DNA of 33,802 nt from a bacterium (GCA_030428965.1 JAUIEE010000005.1:1-33802), one strand, 5' to 3'. Counted from the first letter of the stretch, positions 17,652 through 26,588 are shown. Notes: a model not told the origin generated them from the letters alone. Program-made: numbers and translations.

Positions 17652-17657
17652 AGAATA
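17652..17657 (-). promoter_or_regulatory. -10 box (TATTCT) 7 nt before a GTG: possible leaderless start
   Basis: TATTCT, then GGGAAAC, then the GTG of the ChrR-like cupin. With usual spacing, transcription would begin at or next to the start codon. The same 7-nt spacing is seen at the adenosine deaminase and QTMAN-like genes. No clear -35 was seen. Confidence 0.4.
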
Positions 17658-17743
17658 GCACTCCCCCCCCGGTTTCGGAGGTTTGAGGTGCCCTGACCCG
17701 GACCCGCGGGCCGATAAGGCTCCCAGGAGAGACTTCTGACCCG

Positions 17744-18259
17744 ATGGAACTCGAGACACCAGGCATCCAAAGCCTGCCGGAAATCGTAGGGGCCCTGCTC
17801 GAGGCTCGCCCCCAGCGCTCGCGCTTTCGAATCCTGTTCGACGCGGTGCACCGCAGCGAGCTGGGATCCGCCCTGGCGCTCTGGCGCCTCTCCCAGGGGC
17901 GCTGGATGCCCCTCCTCGAGCGCGGTCCCGAGGATGCCCTCCCCCCCAGCAGCCTGATCCAGGCCGTACTGGCCGGGGAAGTCGCGATGGAACTTCCGGG
18001 GCGAACGAGCCTCCTCAAGACGGACGAGGTCGACGGAGACCAGGTCGCCCTGATCCTGGGCGAGGTCAGCTGTTCCCGCGAGACCCTGAACCTCGTGGAC
18101 GGCCTGCTCACGATGGCGGGGCTGATGGAGAGGGAAGCGGAACCCCTCGCTGAAATCTTCGAGCCCCCGCTGAGCTCGGCCCGCCCCTCGGACCTCCCTC
18201 TCCGCTGGACGCCGTCGCTGGGACAAGAACCCCACATCGATCAGCCCCCGCCCGCGTAA
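17744..18259 (+). CDS. Small GAF-like protein of unknown function
   Basis: A 171-residue protein. I do not recognise a family firmly. Residues ~25-130 have the alternation of a GAF-type fold: RILFDAVHRSELGSALALWR, then RWMPLLERGPED, and a last strand VALILGEV followed by the helix TLNLVDGLLTMAGLMERE. The C-terminal ~35 residues are proline-rich and probably disordered. There is no signal peptide or membrane segment. It is divergent from the cupin gene; AGGAG lies 13 nt upstream of the ATG. The protein-like composition and good start support a real gene over the opposite-strand reading. It could be a free-standing sensor domain. Confidence 0.65.
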   Translation: MELETPGIQSLPEIVGALLEARPQRSRFRILFDAVHRSELGSALALWRLSQGRWMPLLERGPEDALPPSSLIQAVLAGEVAMELPGRTSLLKTDEVDGDQVALILGEVSCSRETLNLVDGLLTMAGLMEREAEPLAEIFEPPLSSARPSDLPLRWTPSLGQEPHIDQPPPA

Positions 18260-18309
18260 GGCAAACGCATTTATTGGGAGTTGGGCCTCGCCGCGGGCGA
18301 GTGCAGGTT

Positions 18310-18315
18310 TATACT
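18310..18315 (+). promoter_or_regulatory. -10 box (TATACT) for the 18.3 kb small RNA
   Basis: TATACT ends 7 nt before G18323, the first base of a perfect hairpin, so the predicted transcription start coincides with the RNA's first structured base. No matching -35 at normal spacing was found (TTGGGC at 18281 is too far). Confidence 0.5.
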
Positions 18316-18322
18316 CGGATCC

Positions 18323-18460
18323 GTAGGGGTTCGCCCCTACAAGAGATTCTGTTGGGAGGTGTGCGCACTTTGCGAGCAGTGCCAGCACCCGGGAAGCCCG
18401 ACAGAACCTCCTCTCTCCCTCGGGCCGGTGGTTGGCAAGGATCACCGGCCCCCTTTTTAT
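18323..18460 (+). ncRNA. Putative structured small RNA, family not recognised
   Basis: About 138 nt between a TATACT box and a strong terminator, in a gap with no gene. Structures seen: a 5' hairpin with 7-bp stem GTAGGGG/CCCCTAC capped by TTCG (18323-18340); a long helix TTCTGTTGGG (18347-18356) with CCCGACAGAA (18397-18406), all 10 positions paired with one G-U; inside it GGTG/CACC and GCACT/AGTGC; then the terminator. AGAG before and CTCT after could extend the helix. It is not SRP RNA (no conserved GGAAG-type apical motif), tRNA, 5S, tmRNA or RNase P by eye. 6S RNA was considered, but the expected closing stem between the ends is missing. Alternatively it is a leader or a product of a very short ORF. 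Confidence 0.6.
18422..18460 (+). terminator. Strong rho-independent terminator of the small RNA
   Basis: A perfect 9-bp stem GGGCCGGTG/CACCGGCCC with a 12-nt loop, followed by CC and TTTTTAT. It is the clearest intrinsic terminator in the window and points along the plus strand. It lies 38 bp from the end of the convergent beta-propeller gene. Confidence 0.85.
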
Positions 18461-18497
18461 TTGGGGCCAGAAAAAAGGCGGCCCGAAGGCTCGTCGC

Positions 18498-19382
18498 TCA
18501 GATGGCCCGGCTGGCGAAAGCGCCGAAGCACTGCCCTTCGATCGTGAAGACCTGGACACGGTCCCCATCCCGATCCAGGACCGCCAGGCGCGTGCTGCGG
18601 TCATCTTGCCCGGGCTCGACGACCACGTCGCTCGGCTCCATCACGCAGCCTTCCTCGTCACCGCCCTGGGCCAGCTGACGCAGCAGGCGCCCCGCGGAAT
18701 CGAACAGGAGCAACGAGCTGGCTTCGCCTCCCGCGCACACGATGATGCGCCCGTCCTCGAGAGGTGCGACGGCCGTCGGCCAGAACCTCTGGGGCGACCG
18801 GCTCACGGGCGCGAACTGGAAGTGGAAGTCCCCGTCGCGGAAGACCTGCACCTGTCCCCCACCTCCCTCGGCCACGTACACGAAGCGCCCCGCCAGGGAG
18901 ATGCCTTGTACCCGATCGAACTGGCGATCGGCGTGGCCGCGCGGCCGCAGGGAACGGATCAGAGTTCCTTCCCCGTCGAACACCTGCACGGCGTGCCGCC
19001 GGAGCCCACCGCTGGCGACGAACAGCTGCCGACCATCGGTGTCCCCGCGCACCTCGACGTCCACGGGCGCGCGCACGAGTCCGGCCGTGTCGACGGCGGC
19101 AAGCCCCTCCAGGGACTCGGACAGGCCCGCCCCGAGTCCTCCGACCTCCTGGCCGAAAACGGTGAAGGTCCTCACCCGGGACGAGGGCGTATCCGCGATC
19201 CAGAGCAGCCGATCGTCGTCCACGGCGATCCCCGCGACAACCGAACGATGCACACGCTCGTCCCGGAACGAGAAGCCTTCCGAGAGTTCGCGGCCGTCGA
19301 GGTCGTAGGCGCGCACGTGCGCGGTCTTCTCGTGGGATCCCACGTAGAGGATCCCGCGGTGGAGGGTCAGGCTGCCTTGCAT
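18498..19382 (-). CDS. NHL-type beta-propeller protein
   Basis: A 294-residue protein made of repeated ~45-residue blades with strand motifs such as GIAVDDDRLLWIADT, VRTFTVFGQEV, GISLAGRFVYVAEGGGG, VQVFRDGDF and LAVLDRDGDRVQVFTIEG, typical of NHL/six-bladed propellers. There is no catalytic signature. No signal peptide is seen from the chosen ATG, but TAGGAT upstream and the 45-bp gap to the zinc-finger/FecR gene suggest that the two are co-transcribed. The propeller is probably a binding or sensing domain; its partner may be the FecR-like protein (inference). Confidence 0.8.
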   Translation of the reverse strand: MQGSLTLHRGILYVGSHEKTAHVRAYDLDGRELSEGFSFRDERVHRSVVAGIAVDDDRLLWIADTPSSRVRTFTVFGQEVGGLGAGLSESLEGLAAVDTAGLVRAPVDVEVRGDTDGRQLFVASGGLRRHAVQVFDGEGTLIRSLRPRGHADRQFDRVQGISLAGRFVYVAEGGGGQVQVFRDGDFHFQFAPVSRSPQRFWPTAVAPLEDGRIIVCAGGEASSLLLFDSAGRLLRQLAQGGDEEGCVMEPSDVVVEPGQDDRSTRLAVLDRDGDRVQVFTIEGQCFGAFASRAI

Positions 19383-19427
19383 GGGCGGAAGCTGCGCATC
19401 CTAACCGCTCCGAAGATCCGAACGACT

Positions 19428-20246
19428 CTAAGGCCCCTGGGCCAGGTCGCGCAGACCGAGCTGGATCCCCTCGCCTGCGACGATGTCGCGCTCCCCGCGG
19501 GAGTTGCCCCAGCGCAGGGCGCCCTCCTCGCAATCGATCTGCACGCCCTCCCTCCCGACGCGAATCCTGCCCCGGGCCTCCCGGGCCTGAACGACGCCGA
19601 GCTGCAAGACCACGCGCCAGTCCCCCTCGAACTCCACTTCGCCGCTCTGCAGGCGCACCGCCCCGCCTTCGGCCTCCTCGAGGAACAGCTGCGTGTTCGC
19701 GCCGAGCCAAAGACGACCTTGGCTCGCGTCCAGACGGGCGCGGCCCGGCCCGAGGGTCTGGCACCACTGCCCGGCGACGATCTCGGCCGTCTCCTCTTCC
19801 AGACGGTCGCCCGCCACGAGCACCGCCGCCCGGCCCTCGAGGGCCACGACTTCCAAGGCGGTCGGCCCCCGATCGAACTGGGTCCACACGAAGGCGACCA
19901 GGGCGGGGAGAAGCGCAAGACGAAGTCCGAACAGACGTGAACGGGGTCCACGAACGCCGGCCTGCAGGGCCGCCTTGCGCTGGTCGTGGCGTCGTCGCTC
20001 GCGCGCCTCTTCCTCCCGGGCATCGCGCAGCGCGCGTCCGAGGCGAGCGGCCGAGGCCAGGGTCTCGCGATAGACGTCGCGGCAGGTCGGGCACCGGGTC
20101 AAGTGCTGGCGGAAACGGCGGTCGGCTGAGCGCTTCATGCCCCCGTGCACGAACTGGGAGAGCAAGACCCGCGCCTCCTCGCAGTCGCGCCCCGTGGGCG
20201 CATCCTGGGAAGTGGCGGGGAGTTCCTTGGACGGGCGCTCTTCCAT
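19428..20246 (-). CDS. HC2 zinc-finger anti-sigma-like membrane protein with FecR-like domain
   Basis: A 272-residue protein. N-terminal zinc-binding anti-sigma motif: Cys in RDCEEA and HLTRCPTC (HxxxCxxC), ~residues 20-55. An Arg/Glu-rich coiled stretch follows (~75-95), then one membrane helix (~105-122, LFGLRLALLPALVAFVW) and a FecR-type beta-rich outer part (~130-260: VVALEGRAAVLVAGDRL, ARLDASQGRLWLGANTQL, VRLQSGEVEF). By analogy, the finger would hold a sigma factor inside and the FecR part would sense outside. No sigma-factor gene adjoins it: gltX is upstream and the propeller gene downstream. It is therefore an orphan anti-sigma candidate. Confidence 0.88.
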   Translation of the reverse strand: MEERPSKELPATSQDAPTGRDCEEARVLLSQFVHGGMKRSADRRFRQHLTRCPTCRDVYRETLASAARLGRALRDAREEEARERRRHDQRKAALQAGVRGPRSRLFGLRLALLPALVAFVWTQFDRGPTALEVVALEGRAAVLVAGDRLEEETAEIVAGQWCQTLGPGRARLDASQGRLWLGANTQLFLEEAEGGAVRLQSGEVEFEGDWRVVLQLGVVQAREARGRIRVGREGVQIDCEEGALRWGNSRGERDIVAGEGIQLGLRDLAQGP

Positions 20247-20299
20247 CGCCCCAAGGATCGACCTCCGGACCCGATCTCCTTGAGCCCCCGGGGCCGGCC

Positions 20300-21772
20300 C
20301 TAGGCCAGGCGCTCGGCGGCGGCCTGAAGGCGCTTTCGCACGGCCTGGGGTCCCAGGAGTTCCATCACGTCGAACAGGTCCGGACCTCCGGCGGCCCCCG
20401 TCAGGGCACAGCGCAGGGGCTGGAAGAGCTGGGGGAACTTCAGTCCACGCTCGCCGACCCAGTCGCGGGTCCGCGCACGCACCTCCTCCGCCGGGGAACC
20501 GGCCTGGAGGTGGGGCTCGAGCCAGGCGAGGTAGTCCTTCAGGGTGTCCAGGCGGTCGGCATGCTTCCTGGCGTTCTTCTCGGCCTGGGGGTCGTACACG
20601 ACCTCGCCGTCACGCGCGAACAGGTAGGCGATGCGTGCGGGCAGATCCGCGTAGAGGCGGATGCGCTCCTGCTCCGTTGCGACGGCTCGCTCGAACCAGT
20701 CCCGGCGCTCTCGGAGGTCGGCTTCGGTCGCCAGACCGGCGGCGACCACGTAGGGCAGACAGCGCTCGGCCAGGTCCCCGACCTCGGAGGCCCGCACGTA
20801 CTCGCCGGCCAGCCACAGGAACTTCTCGGGGTCGAAGATCGAGCCCCCCTTGCTCACGTCCGCCGGATCGAAATGCCCGATCAAGTCCTGCACCGAGAAG
20901 ATCTCGGTCTTGTCGTCCAAGGCCCACCCCTGCAGGCAGAGGAAGTTCAGGACGGCCTCGGGCGGATAGCCTTTCTCCCGATAGGACTGCACCGCGGTGT
21001 CGCCGGTACGCTTGGAGAGCTTCTTCTTGTCCTTGCCGAGGATGAGCGGAAAATGCCCGAAGCTCGGAGGTTCCAGCCCCAGGGCCTCGTAGAGCAGCAC
21101 CTGCTTGGGCGTGTTCGTCAGGTGCTCCTCGCCGCGCATGACGTGGCTGATCTCCATCGAGGTGTCGTCGCACACCACGACGAAGTTGTAGGTGGGCGTG
21201 CCGTCCGAGCGCACCATGACCCAGTCGTCCACCTCGCCGTTGTCGAAGGAGACCTCGCCGCGGATCATGTCCGTGAAACGCGTCGTACCTTCGGGCACGC
21301 GAAAGCGGAGCACGAAAGGATCGCTCTCGGCGCGGCGCGCGCTCTCCTCGGGATCCAGGTCGCGCCCCTGGTAGACCGGCTTCTGTCCCGAATGCATCCA
21401 GGTCTCGCGCATGGCCTGGATCTCCTCGGTGGAATCGAAGGCACGATAGGCCGTACCGTCGGCCACCATGCGCTCGGCCAGCTCCGCATAGGAATCGAAG
21501 CGCTCGGTCTGACGGTACGGCCCGAAGTCGCCCCCCACGTCCGGCCCTTCGTCCCAGTCGATGCCGAGCCAGCGCATGCCTTCCAGCACCGCGGCCTCGT
21601 GCTCGGGGGTGGATCGCTCGCGATCGGTGTCTTCGATGCGCAGGATGAACCGGCCGCCGTGGCGACGCGCGTAGGCCCAGTTGAAGAGAGCCGTACGGGC
21701 TCCACCTATGTGGAGGCTGCCCGTGGGGCTCGGCGCGAATCGCAGGCGGACCTTTCTGTTCGACGAAGTCAA
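20300..21772 (-). CDS. gltX: Glutamyl-tRNA synthetase
   Basis: A 490-residue class I synthetase that charges tRNA-Glu (possibly also tRNA-Gln if non-discriminating). The HIGH-type motif FAPSPTGSLHIGGART is near the N-terminus and the KMSKS-type motif is KKLSKRTGD. RIEDTDRER and the anticodon-binding C-terminal helical domain are present. TTG 21772 (M-T-S-S-N-R-K-V) was chosen because the conserved KVRLRFAPSPTG follows at once and AGGAG lies upstream; the frame stays open further up but is not protein-like and overlaps the divergent adenosine deaminase start. Length is normal for the family. Confidence 0.96.
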   Translation of the reverse strand: MTSSNRKVRLRFAPSPTGSLHIGGARTALFNWAYARRHGGRFILRIEDTDRERSTPEHEAAVLEGMRWLGIDWDEGPDVGGDFGPYRQTERFDSYAELAERMVADGTAYRAFDSTEEIQAMRETWMHSGQKPVYQGRDLDPEESARRAESDPFVLRFRVPEGTTRFTDMIRGEVSFDNGEVDDWVMVRSDGTPTYNFVVVCDDTSMEISHVMRGEEHLTNTPKQVLLYEALGLEPPSFGHFPLILGKDKKKLSKRTGDTAVQSYREKGYPPEAVLNFLCLQGWALDDKTEIFSVQDLIGHFDPADVSKGGSIFDPEKFLWLAGEYVRASEVGDLAERCLPYVVAAGLATEADLRERRDWFERAVATEQERIRLYADLPARIAYLFARDGEVVYDPQAEKNARKHADRLDTLKDYLAWLEPHLQAGSPAEEVRARTRDWVGERGLKFPQLFQPLRCALTGAAGGPDLFDVMELLGPQAVRKRLQAAAERLA

Positions 21773-21855
21773 GGGAAGCGATGCTCCTGGTAGGGATCCG
21801 GGGGACGGCGCAGGATACGCTCGAGCTCGACCAACGGGAACCCCGGCGGAGCGCC

Positions 21856-21883
21856 TTGGAATCGGCGGGGCGGGCCGTAGAGT
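21856..21883 (+). promoter_or_regulatory. Promoter (TTGGAA-16-TAGAGT) for adenosine deaminase, probably leaderless
   Basis: -35-like TTGGAA at 21856-21861, a 16-bp spacer, and -10-like TAGAGT at 21878-21883. The ATG follows after exactly 7 nt and there is no Shine-Dalgarno sequence between, so a leaderless or near-leaderless mRNA is likely (inference). Confidence 0.5.
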
Positions 21884-21890
21884 TCTCCCC

Positions 21891-23036
21891 ATGGACCCCA
21901 AGCTCCAGAGCACCGTGGCCAAGCCCGACCGAGAGTTGATCCAGAGGCTTCCGAAGGTGGCCCTGCACGAACACCTGGACGGTTGCCTGCGACCGACCAC
22001 CGTCCTGGAGCTGGCGCAGGAGAGCGGTTACGGCGACTTGCCGCGCGACGAGCCGAGTGCCCTCGGGGACTGGTTCTTCGAGGGGGCCAACCGCGGCAGC
22101 CTGCCCCTGTACCTGGAGGGCTTCACCCACACGATCGCGGTCCTGCAGGAGGCCGGCGCCCTGGAGCGGGCCGCCTACGAGTACGTCGAGGACCTGCACC
22201 GGGACGGAGTCGTCTACGGCGAGGTGCGCTTCGCTCCGCACTTCCACACGGCCCATGGGCTGGGCCTGGACGGCGTGATGCTGGCCGTGCTGAAGGGGCT
22301 GAGGCGCGGCAAGGAAGAGTTCGGCGTGGAGTTCGGGCTGATCGTTTGCGCCCTGCGCAACGAGGATCCCGACCTCTCCACGAAGCTGGTGGAGCTGGCC
22401 CTCAGCTTCCGGGGCCAGGGCTGCGTGGGCTTCGACCTGGCCGGGGAAGAGGCCGGACATCCGGCCAAGGAACACCTGCGCGCCTTCCAGCTGGCGAAGC
22501 GCAAGAACTTCTCGATCACGATCCACGCCGGGGAGAGCTTCGGACCGGAGAGCATCTGGCAAGCCCTCCAGTACTGCGGCGCCCATCGCATCGGGCACGG
22601 TACGCGCCTGATCGAGGACCTGGTGATCTACGACGGCAAGGTGATCAAGATCGGCTCCTTGGCCCAGTACGTGCTCGACCATCGAATTCCCCTCGAGATC
22701 TGCTTGTCGAGCAACGTCCACACCGGAGCGACCGCCTCCCTGGGCGAACACCCCTTCCCCGTTCTTCAGGAGCTGGGCTTTCGAGTGACCCTGAACACGG
22801 ACAACCGCCTGATGAGCCGCACGACCATGAGCGAGGAATACGCCCTCGCCGTCGAGCACTTCGGGTGCAGCCTGGACGACCTGGAGACGCTCTCGGTGAA
22901 CGGCATGAAGTCCGCCTTCGCCCACTACGACGAACGTTGTCGGCTGATCTTCGATCGCGTCAAGAGCGGCTACAGCGCCCTCCGGCGGGAGCTCGGACTG
23001 CCCCAGCGCCAACGCTACCCTTCCCCCGAAGCATGA
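21891..23036 (+). CDS. add: Adenosine deaminase
   Basis: A 381-residue TIM-barrel amidohydrolase that deaminates adenosine/deoxyadenosine to inosine forms in purine salvage. The zinc motif HEHLDG starts at His26; TIHAGESFG, AHRIGHGTRL and LSSNVHTGA carry further active-site residues. The late motif reads LNTDNRLMS in place of the common NTDDP; as I recall this matches the actinobacterial-type ADA branch, and it keeps the first Asp. ATG 21891 was chosen because the family N-terminus starts there and a promoter sits just upstream. The stop overlaps the ATG of the esterase gene (ATGA), so the two are probably coupled. Confidence 0.93.
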   Translation: MDPKLQSTVAKPDRELIQRLPKVALHEHLDGCLRPTTVLELAQESGYGDLPRDEPSALGDWFFEGANRGSLPLYLEGFTHTIAVLQEAGALERAAYEYVEDLHRDGVVYGEVRFAPHFHTAHGLGLDGVMLAVLKGLRRGKEEFGVEFGLIVCALRNEDPDLSTKLVELALSFRGQGCVGFDLAGEEAGHPAKEHLRAFQLAKRKNFSITIHAGESFGPESIWQALQYCGAHRIGHGTRLIEDLVIYDGKVIKIGSLAQYVLDHRIPLEICLSSNVHTGATASLGEHPFPVLQELGFRVTLNTDNRLMSRTTMSEEYALAVEHFGCSLDDLETLSVNGMKSAFAHYDERCRLIFDRVKSGYSALRRELGLPQRQRYPSPEA

Positions 23037-24061
23037 ACCCGCGCGCGCACGCCCCCGAGGACTTCCAGGGTCGAGTCGAGATTCGCACCTTCGAGAGCAC
23101 GCTCCTGAAGCACAACCGGCTGGGAGATCGCGCCACCCGTGAGGTGCCGGTGTACCTGCCCCCCGGATGGGATCGCGGAGAGTGGCCGGTACTCTTCTGC
23201 CTGGCGGGCTTCACGGGCCGAGGTCAGAGCATGCTCGAGACCCATCCCTGGAGACGTGGCCTGGTCTGGCACTTCGATCAGGCCGTGGCCCGGGGTGAAA
23301 GCCCCGGCGCCATCCTGGTGCTGCCCGATTGCTTCACGCGCCTGGGTGGCAGCCAGTACGTGAACTCCGCAACGGTCGGCCCCTACGGCGACCACGTGGC
23401 CCGGGAGCTGACCGCCTTCGTGGACGAGCACTACCCGACGCGCACGAACGGCCGCGGCGTGATCGGCAAGTCCTCCGGCGGCTTTGGTGCCTTGCACCTG
23501 TGCATGCACTATCCCGGGACCTTCGACGCCTGCGCCTCCATCAGCGGAGACGCCGGTTTCGAGGCCATGTTCGCCGGCGAGCTCCTGGCCTGCCTGCGGG
23601 GCCTGGTGTCCTACGACATGGACCCCGGCCGATTCCTGGAAGCGTTCGCGGAGAACCCGGACCTCTCCGGCGACGGCCACGCCGTCATCAACGTGCTGGC
23701 CATGTCCGCCTGCTACTCCCCCAATCCCGCCAGCCCCCTCGGCTTCGACCTGCCGATGGACCTGGAGACGGGCCAGCGCCGGGAAGACGTGTGGAACAGG
23801 TGGCTGGCCTTCGACCCGGTGCAGGCCGTCGAACGGCACGCCGAGCCCCTGCGAGCCCTGCGCCTCTTGCACCTCGAGTGCGGCTTGCGCGATGAGTTCC
23901 ACATCCAGTGGGGCGTGCGCAGCCTATCCCGCCGCCTGTACGAGCTTTCCGTGCCCCACACCCACGAGGAGCACGGGCGCGGCCATCGGGGTCTCGACGA
24001 TCGCTACGGACCGCTGCTCGCACGCATGGCCGCCGCGCTGGATTCGGAGCCTCAGGGGTAG
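23033..24061 (+). CDS. Esterase-D/PF00756-type alpha/beta hydrolase
   Basis: A 342-residue serine hydrolase. The nucleophile elbow is [10 protein letters not shown] (GxSxG), preceded by [13 protein letters not shown]. The N-terminal strands VPVYLPPGW and [14 protein letters not shown] are typical of the esterase D/antigen 85 group. A late acid in [14 protein letters not shown] and the histidine in [15 protein letters not shown] complete a likely triad. There is no signal peptide, so it is cytoplasmic. The ATG lies in the ATGA overlap with the adenosine deaminase stop. The 3' end overlaps the convergent queF gene by 10 bp. The substrate is unknown. Confidence 0.88.
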   Translation: MNPRAHAPEDFQGRVEIRTFESTLLKHNRLGDRATREVPVYLPPGWDRGEWPVLFCLAGFTGRGQSMLETHPWRRGLVWHFDQAVARGESPGAILVLPDCFTRLGGSQYVNSATVGPYGDHVARELTAFVDEHYPTRTNGRGVIGKSSGGFGALHLCMHYPGTFDACASISGDAGFEAMFAGELLACLRGLVSYDMDPGRFLEAFAENPDLSGDGHAVINVLAMSACYSPNPASPLGFDLPMDLETGQRREDVWNRWLAFDPVQAVERHAEPLRALRLLHLECGLRDEFHIQWGVRSLSRRLYELSVPHTHEEHGRGHRGLDDRYGPLLARMAAALDSEPQG

Positions 24062-24402
24062 CAGGCCCTGACGACGGTGTGGATGCCCCCCCGCACCTGG
24101 AAGTCGGCCTCGATCGTCATCCGTCGCGGAGTGAGGAGGGCGACCAGGTCGTCGAGGAGCAGGTTCGTGACCGCCTCGTGGTAATGGCCCTCCTCCCGGA
24201 ACGACCAGAGGTAGAGCTTGAGGCTCTTGAGTTCCACACACAGCTCGTCGGCCACGTACTCGATGCGAATCGTGGCGAAGTCGGGCTGCCCCGTCTTGGG
24301 ACAGACGCAGGTGAACTCGGGCGTCTCGAAGTGAATCGTGTAGTCCCGCTCGGGCTTGGGGTTGGGGAAGGTCTCGAGCGCCTTGGAGGGCTGGGTCGAC
24401 AT
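24052..24402 (-). CDS. queF: NADPH-dependent 7-cyano-7-deazaguanine (preQ0) reductase
   Basis: A 116-residue short-form (type I, T-fold) QueF. It reduces the nitrile of preQ0 to the amine of preQ1 in queuosine biosynthesis. The active site [13 protein letters not shown] has Cys34 (the thioimide-forming cysteine, corresponding to Cys55 in Bacillus) and Asp41; the substrate/cofactor motif is [10 protein letters not shown]. The start is 5 nt after the stop of the membrane protein gene, so it is translated from the same message. No other queuosine-synthesis gene (queC, queD, queE, tgt, queA) is in the window. Confidence 0.95.
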   Translation of the reverse strand: MSTQPSKALETFPNPKPERDYTIHFETPEFTCVCPKTGQPDFATIRIEYVADELCVELKSLKLYLWSFREEGHYHEAVTNLLLDDLVALLTPRRMTIEADFQVRGGIHTVVRACYP

Positions 24403-24407
24403 GGGGA

Positions 24408-26588
24408 TCAATCGGGGGAAGAAGACTCCGAGCGCGTCACCCTGCGCCCGCGGGTACGGGCCACGGCGTGGCCGTCGATTCGATAGTCCAAGGTCCAGGC
24501 CACAGGTCCGCCGGAGGTCCGGAAGGCCTCGGCCACCTGACGTGCCGCACCGGGCACGCGCAGCCACCCCCCGGCTTCCGTGATGGCCCCGATCTCCTCG
24601 TAGCTCGTGTCGGCCAGATCGAAGAGACCGACGACGAACCTTCCTCCGGCACGAGGTGTGTGAAAGGGAGGGGCCAGGAACCAGTCCGCCCCGCGCACCT
24701 CGGGCGAACCTGCCTCCAGGGCCGGCAGGACCGGTTCCAACCCGGCCTCCGCCACCCGCAGGATCGCTCCCTCCAGGAACAAGAGCCGCACTCGTCCCCC
24801 CAGGCGCCAGGCGAGCGAGGATCCCAGATGGAACAGGGCGCTCGGCTCGTCGGCGTCATCCAACCAGCGGCCTTCGAGCGTTCCTTGACGAGCTTCGTTG
24901 GCGCGGGCCGACCAGCTCACCCTGGGCGGCTCGTCCGTCGAGGTTCCGCGCGTGGCCCGCACGCGCAGCACGGAGAAGGCGAGCGGATCGATGTCCAGGG
25001 AAGGCGAGCGCGCCTCGCCGCGCCACGAGCGCAGCCCGGTGCTCTCGATCGATGGTGCGAGCGACACGGCTCGCCGCCCGGCGCTGGGCTCTCCGTTGGC
25101 TCCGGCCTCGGCGGGCAGCAACAGCACCGTGGAGTCCCGCCGAAGTTGTTCCAGCTCGGGTTCGCCGCACAGGGCCAGGAAGGCCTCGCTCGCCATCGCC
25201 ACCACCCGGGTCGGGCCGTGATCGGAATCTTCCCCGGCTCGATCGAGGCCCGGGTCGAGCAGGCGATCGACCGCACGACCGAGGGGATCGACCCCGGCCA
25301 AGGGAGAGGGAGGGTCCAGGATGGCCACCGTCGCCTCGGCTCCGTGCAACTCGCGGACGGCGAGCAGTTCCCGGCGCAGGTCCTGGGCCGCCAAGGCAGC
25401 CTTGTTCCAGGGCAACGCGTTCCCGTGGGCCAAGATGGCGTACCCCAAGACGACCAGGGCCGGAATCAGGGTCCGACGCACCCCGGAGAGAGCCGTGGTG
25501 CACAAGCCGAGCCCCATGGACATGATGGCGGCGGAAGGAAGCAGGCTGCTGGCCAGAAAGAGCTCACCGGGGGTGGCGTGCAGGTCGAGGCGCAGCAGGG
25601 TTGAACCGACCAGGGCCGCGAGCCAGCCGAAGAGGATCCAGCCCCACAGCTTGGGGGCCGAGCGGGCCGCGCCGAGGACCGGATGGAGGGCGCACAGGAA
25701 CAGGGCTCCCGCCGCGATCACCCCGGCCAGCTTCAGAACCTGGGGGTTGGCCGGCAAGACCAGGAGCCCCAGCTGCTCGACCACTCCGACCACGTGCCGC
25801 GCCAGGTCCTGGCCCGAGTCGACCTCCAGCAGGGCGCGCAGGCCTGCGGGCATGGAGGAGGGACCGAAGCGCATCCAGGACAAGAAGAGGTCCAGGGAGG
25901 CGGCCGCGAGGAAGACCGCCAGGGTCGTGAAGGCCGTGCGCAGGCGAACCCGGAGAGGACGATAGCGGTGGGACGAGACCAGCTCGCTCACGGACAGCAG
26001 GATCGGCAGCCCCAGCACGAGGGGATGGGCGAAGGCGGCCAGGGCACACAAGAGGGCGCTGGTGGCGGTGAGCGAGAACTGGCGGTCCTGTCTTCCCTTG
26101 AGGAACAGGGCAGCGGACCAGGCGCCCAGGGCGGTAGCGAGCAGCTCTCCCCGGGCACCGACCTCGGCCACGGCCGGAACGGCGAGCGGATGAAGGCTCT
26201 GGATCGCAGCGCATGCCATGGCCGCGCTGGCCGCGTGCTCGCTGCCGGTCCACGGCAGGAGCAGGCGCCTCAGGTAGAACCCCAGCCCCACTCCCCCGAG
26301 GAGGAGCAGGATGAGGTTTTCCGCCCGAACCGCGAACGCATGAAAGGGCTCTTCGGCGGCATCGGAGCGATGCAGGCTACGGGAGAGCTCGAGCGAGAGC
26401 CGGGTCAGAGGTGGATCGACGTCGATGAACTCCGGCGCTCGGCCCGACTGGGCGGCCACCGAAGGCTGGGCCCGCGCGTCGAGCAGGGCGGCGTAGTCCT
26501 CGGCCAAGAGCCCCGCGCGCAGGAGCGGCGAGAAGGCGAAGGCCCCCAGGAGCAGGAAGGCGAACAGGAGCAGCGCGCGGAGGGCCAT
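24408..26588 (-). CDS. GT-C-like polytopic membrane protein
   Basis: A 726-residue protein with about ten hydrophobic segments in residues 1-400 and a soluble C-terminal part (~410-726). The first segment ([19 protein letters not shown]) is followed by a loop [13 protein letters not shown] with an acidic Glu-Asp pair at the position of the GT-C catalytic acid. Later [19 protein letters not shown] resembles the TMTC/PMT-type motif. This points to a lipid-linked-sugar glycosyltransferase fold, but the sugar and acceptor are unknown and the C-terminal part matches nothing I know. It lies between the DUF3825 gene (71 bp upstream) and queF (5 bp downstream) on one strand. Confidence 0.7.
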   Translation of the reverse strand: MALRALLLFAFLLLGAFAFSPLLRAGLLAEDYAALLDARAQPSVAAQSGRAPEFIDVDPPLTRLSLELSRSLHRSDAAEEPFHAFAVRAENLILLLLGGVGLGFYLRRLLLPWTGSEHAASAAMACAAIQSLHPLAVPAVAEVGARGELLATALGAWSAALFLKGRQDRQFSLTATSALLCALAAFAHPLVLGLPILLSVSELVSSHRYRPLRVRLRTAFTTLAVFLAAASLDLFLSWMRFGPSSMPAGLRALLEVDSGQDLARHVVGVVEQLGLLVLPANPQVLKLAGVIAAGALFLCALHPVLGAARSAPKLWGWILFGWLAALVGSTLLRLDLHATPGELFLASSLLPSAAIMSMGLGLCTTALSGVRRTLIPALVVLGYAILAHGNALPWNKAALAAQDLRRELLAVRELHGAEATVAILDPPSPLAGVDPLGRAVDRLLDPGLDRAGEDSDHGPTRVVAMASEAFLALCGEPELEQLRRDSTVLLLPAEAGANGEPSAGRRAVSLAPSIESTGLRSWRGEARSPSLDIDPLAFSVLRVRATRGTSTDEPPRVSWSARANEARQGTLEGRWLDDADEPSALFHLGSSLAWRLGGRVRLLFLEGAILRVAEAGLEPVLPALEAGSPEVRGADWFLAPPFHTPRAGGRFVVGLFDLADTSYEEIGAITEAGGWLRVPGAARQVAEAFRTSGGPVAWTLDYRIDGHAVARTRGRRVTRSESSSPD

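Noticed and set aside
18323-18340. tRNA T-arm-like GGGGTTCGCCCC
   Set aside because: It is a 7-bp stem with a UUCG tetraloop, not a 7-nt T-loop, and no acceptor or anticodon arm surrounds it.
18310-18460. 6S RNA or SRP RNA identity
   Set aside because: No long closing stem joins the ends as in 6S, and the conserved GGAA-tetraloop/asymmetric loop of SRP RNA is absent.
18281-18547. A small plus-strand ORF with a CxxCxxC cluster inside the small-RNA region
   Set aside because: It runs through the terminator and into the convergent gene, and its putative GTG is directly against the GGAGG; the RNA structure explains the region better. A very short peptide cannot be fully excluded.
17249-18604. 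A 451-codon minus-strand frame ending in the cupin
   Set aside because: Only the last ~131 codons look like protein; the rest is antisense to the GAF-like gene and crosses the small RNA, so the GTG at 17644 was used.
20610-23012. An 800-codon minus-strand open frame
   Set aside because: It spans both gltX and the antisense of adenosine deaminase in wrong frames and shows no domain; a shadow.
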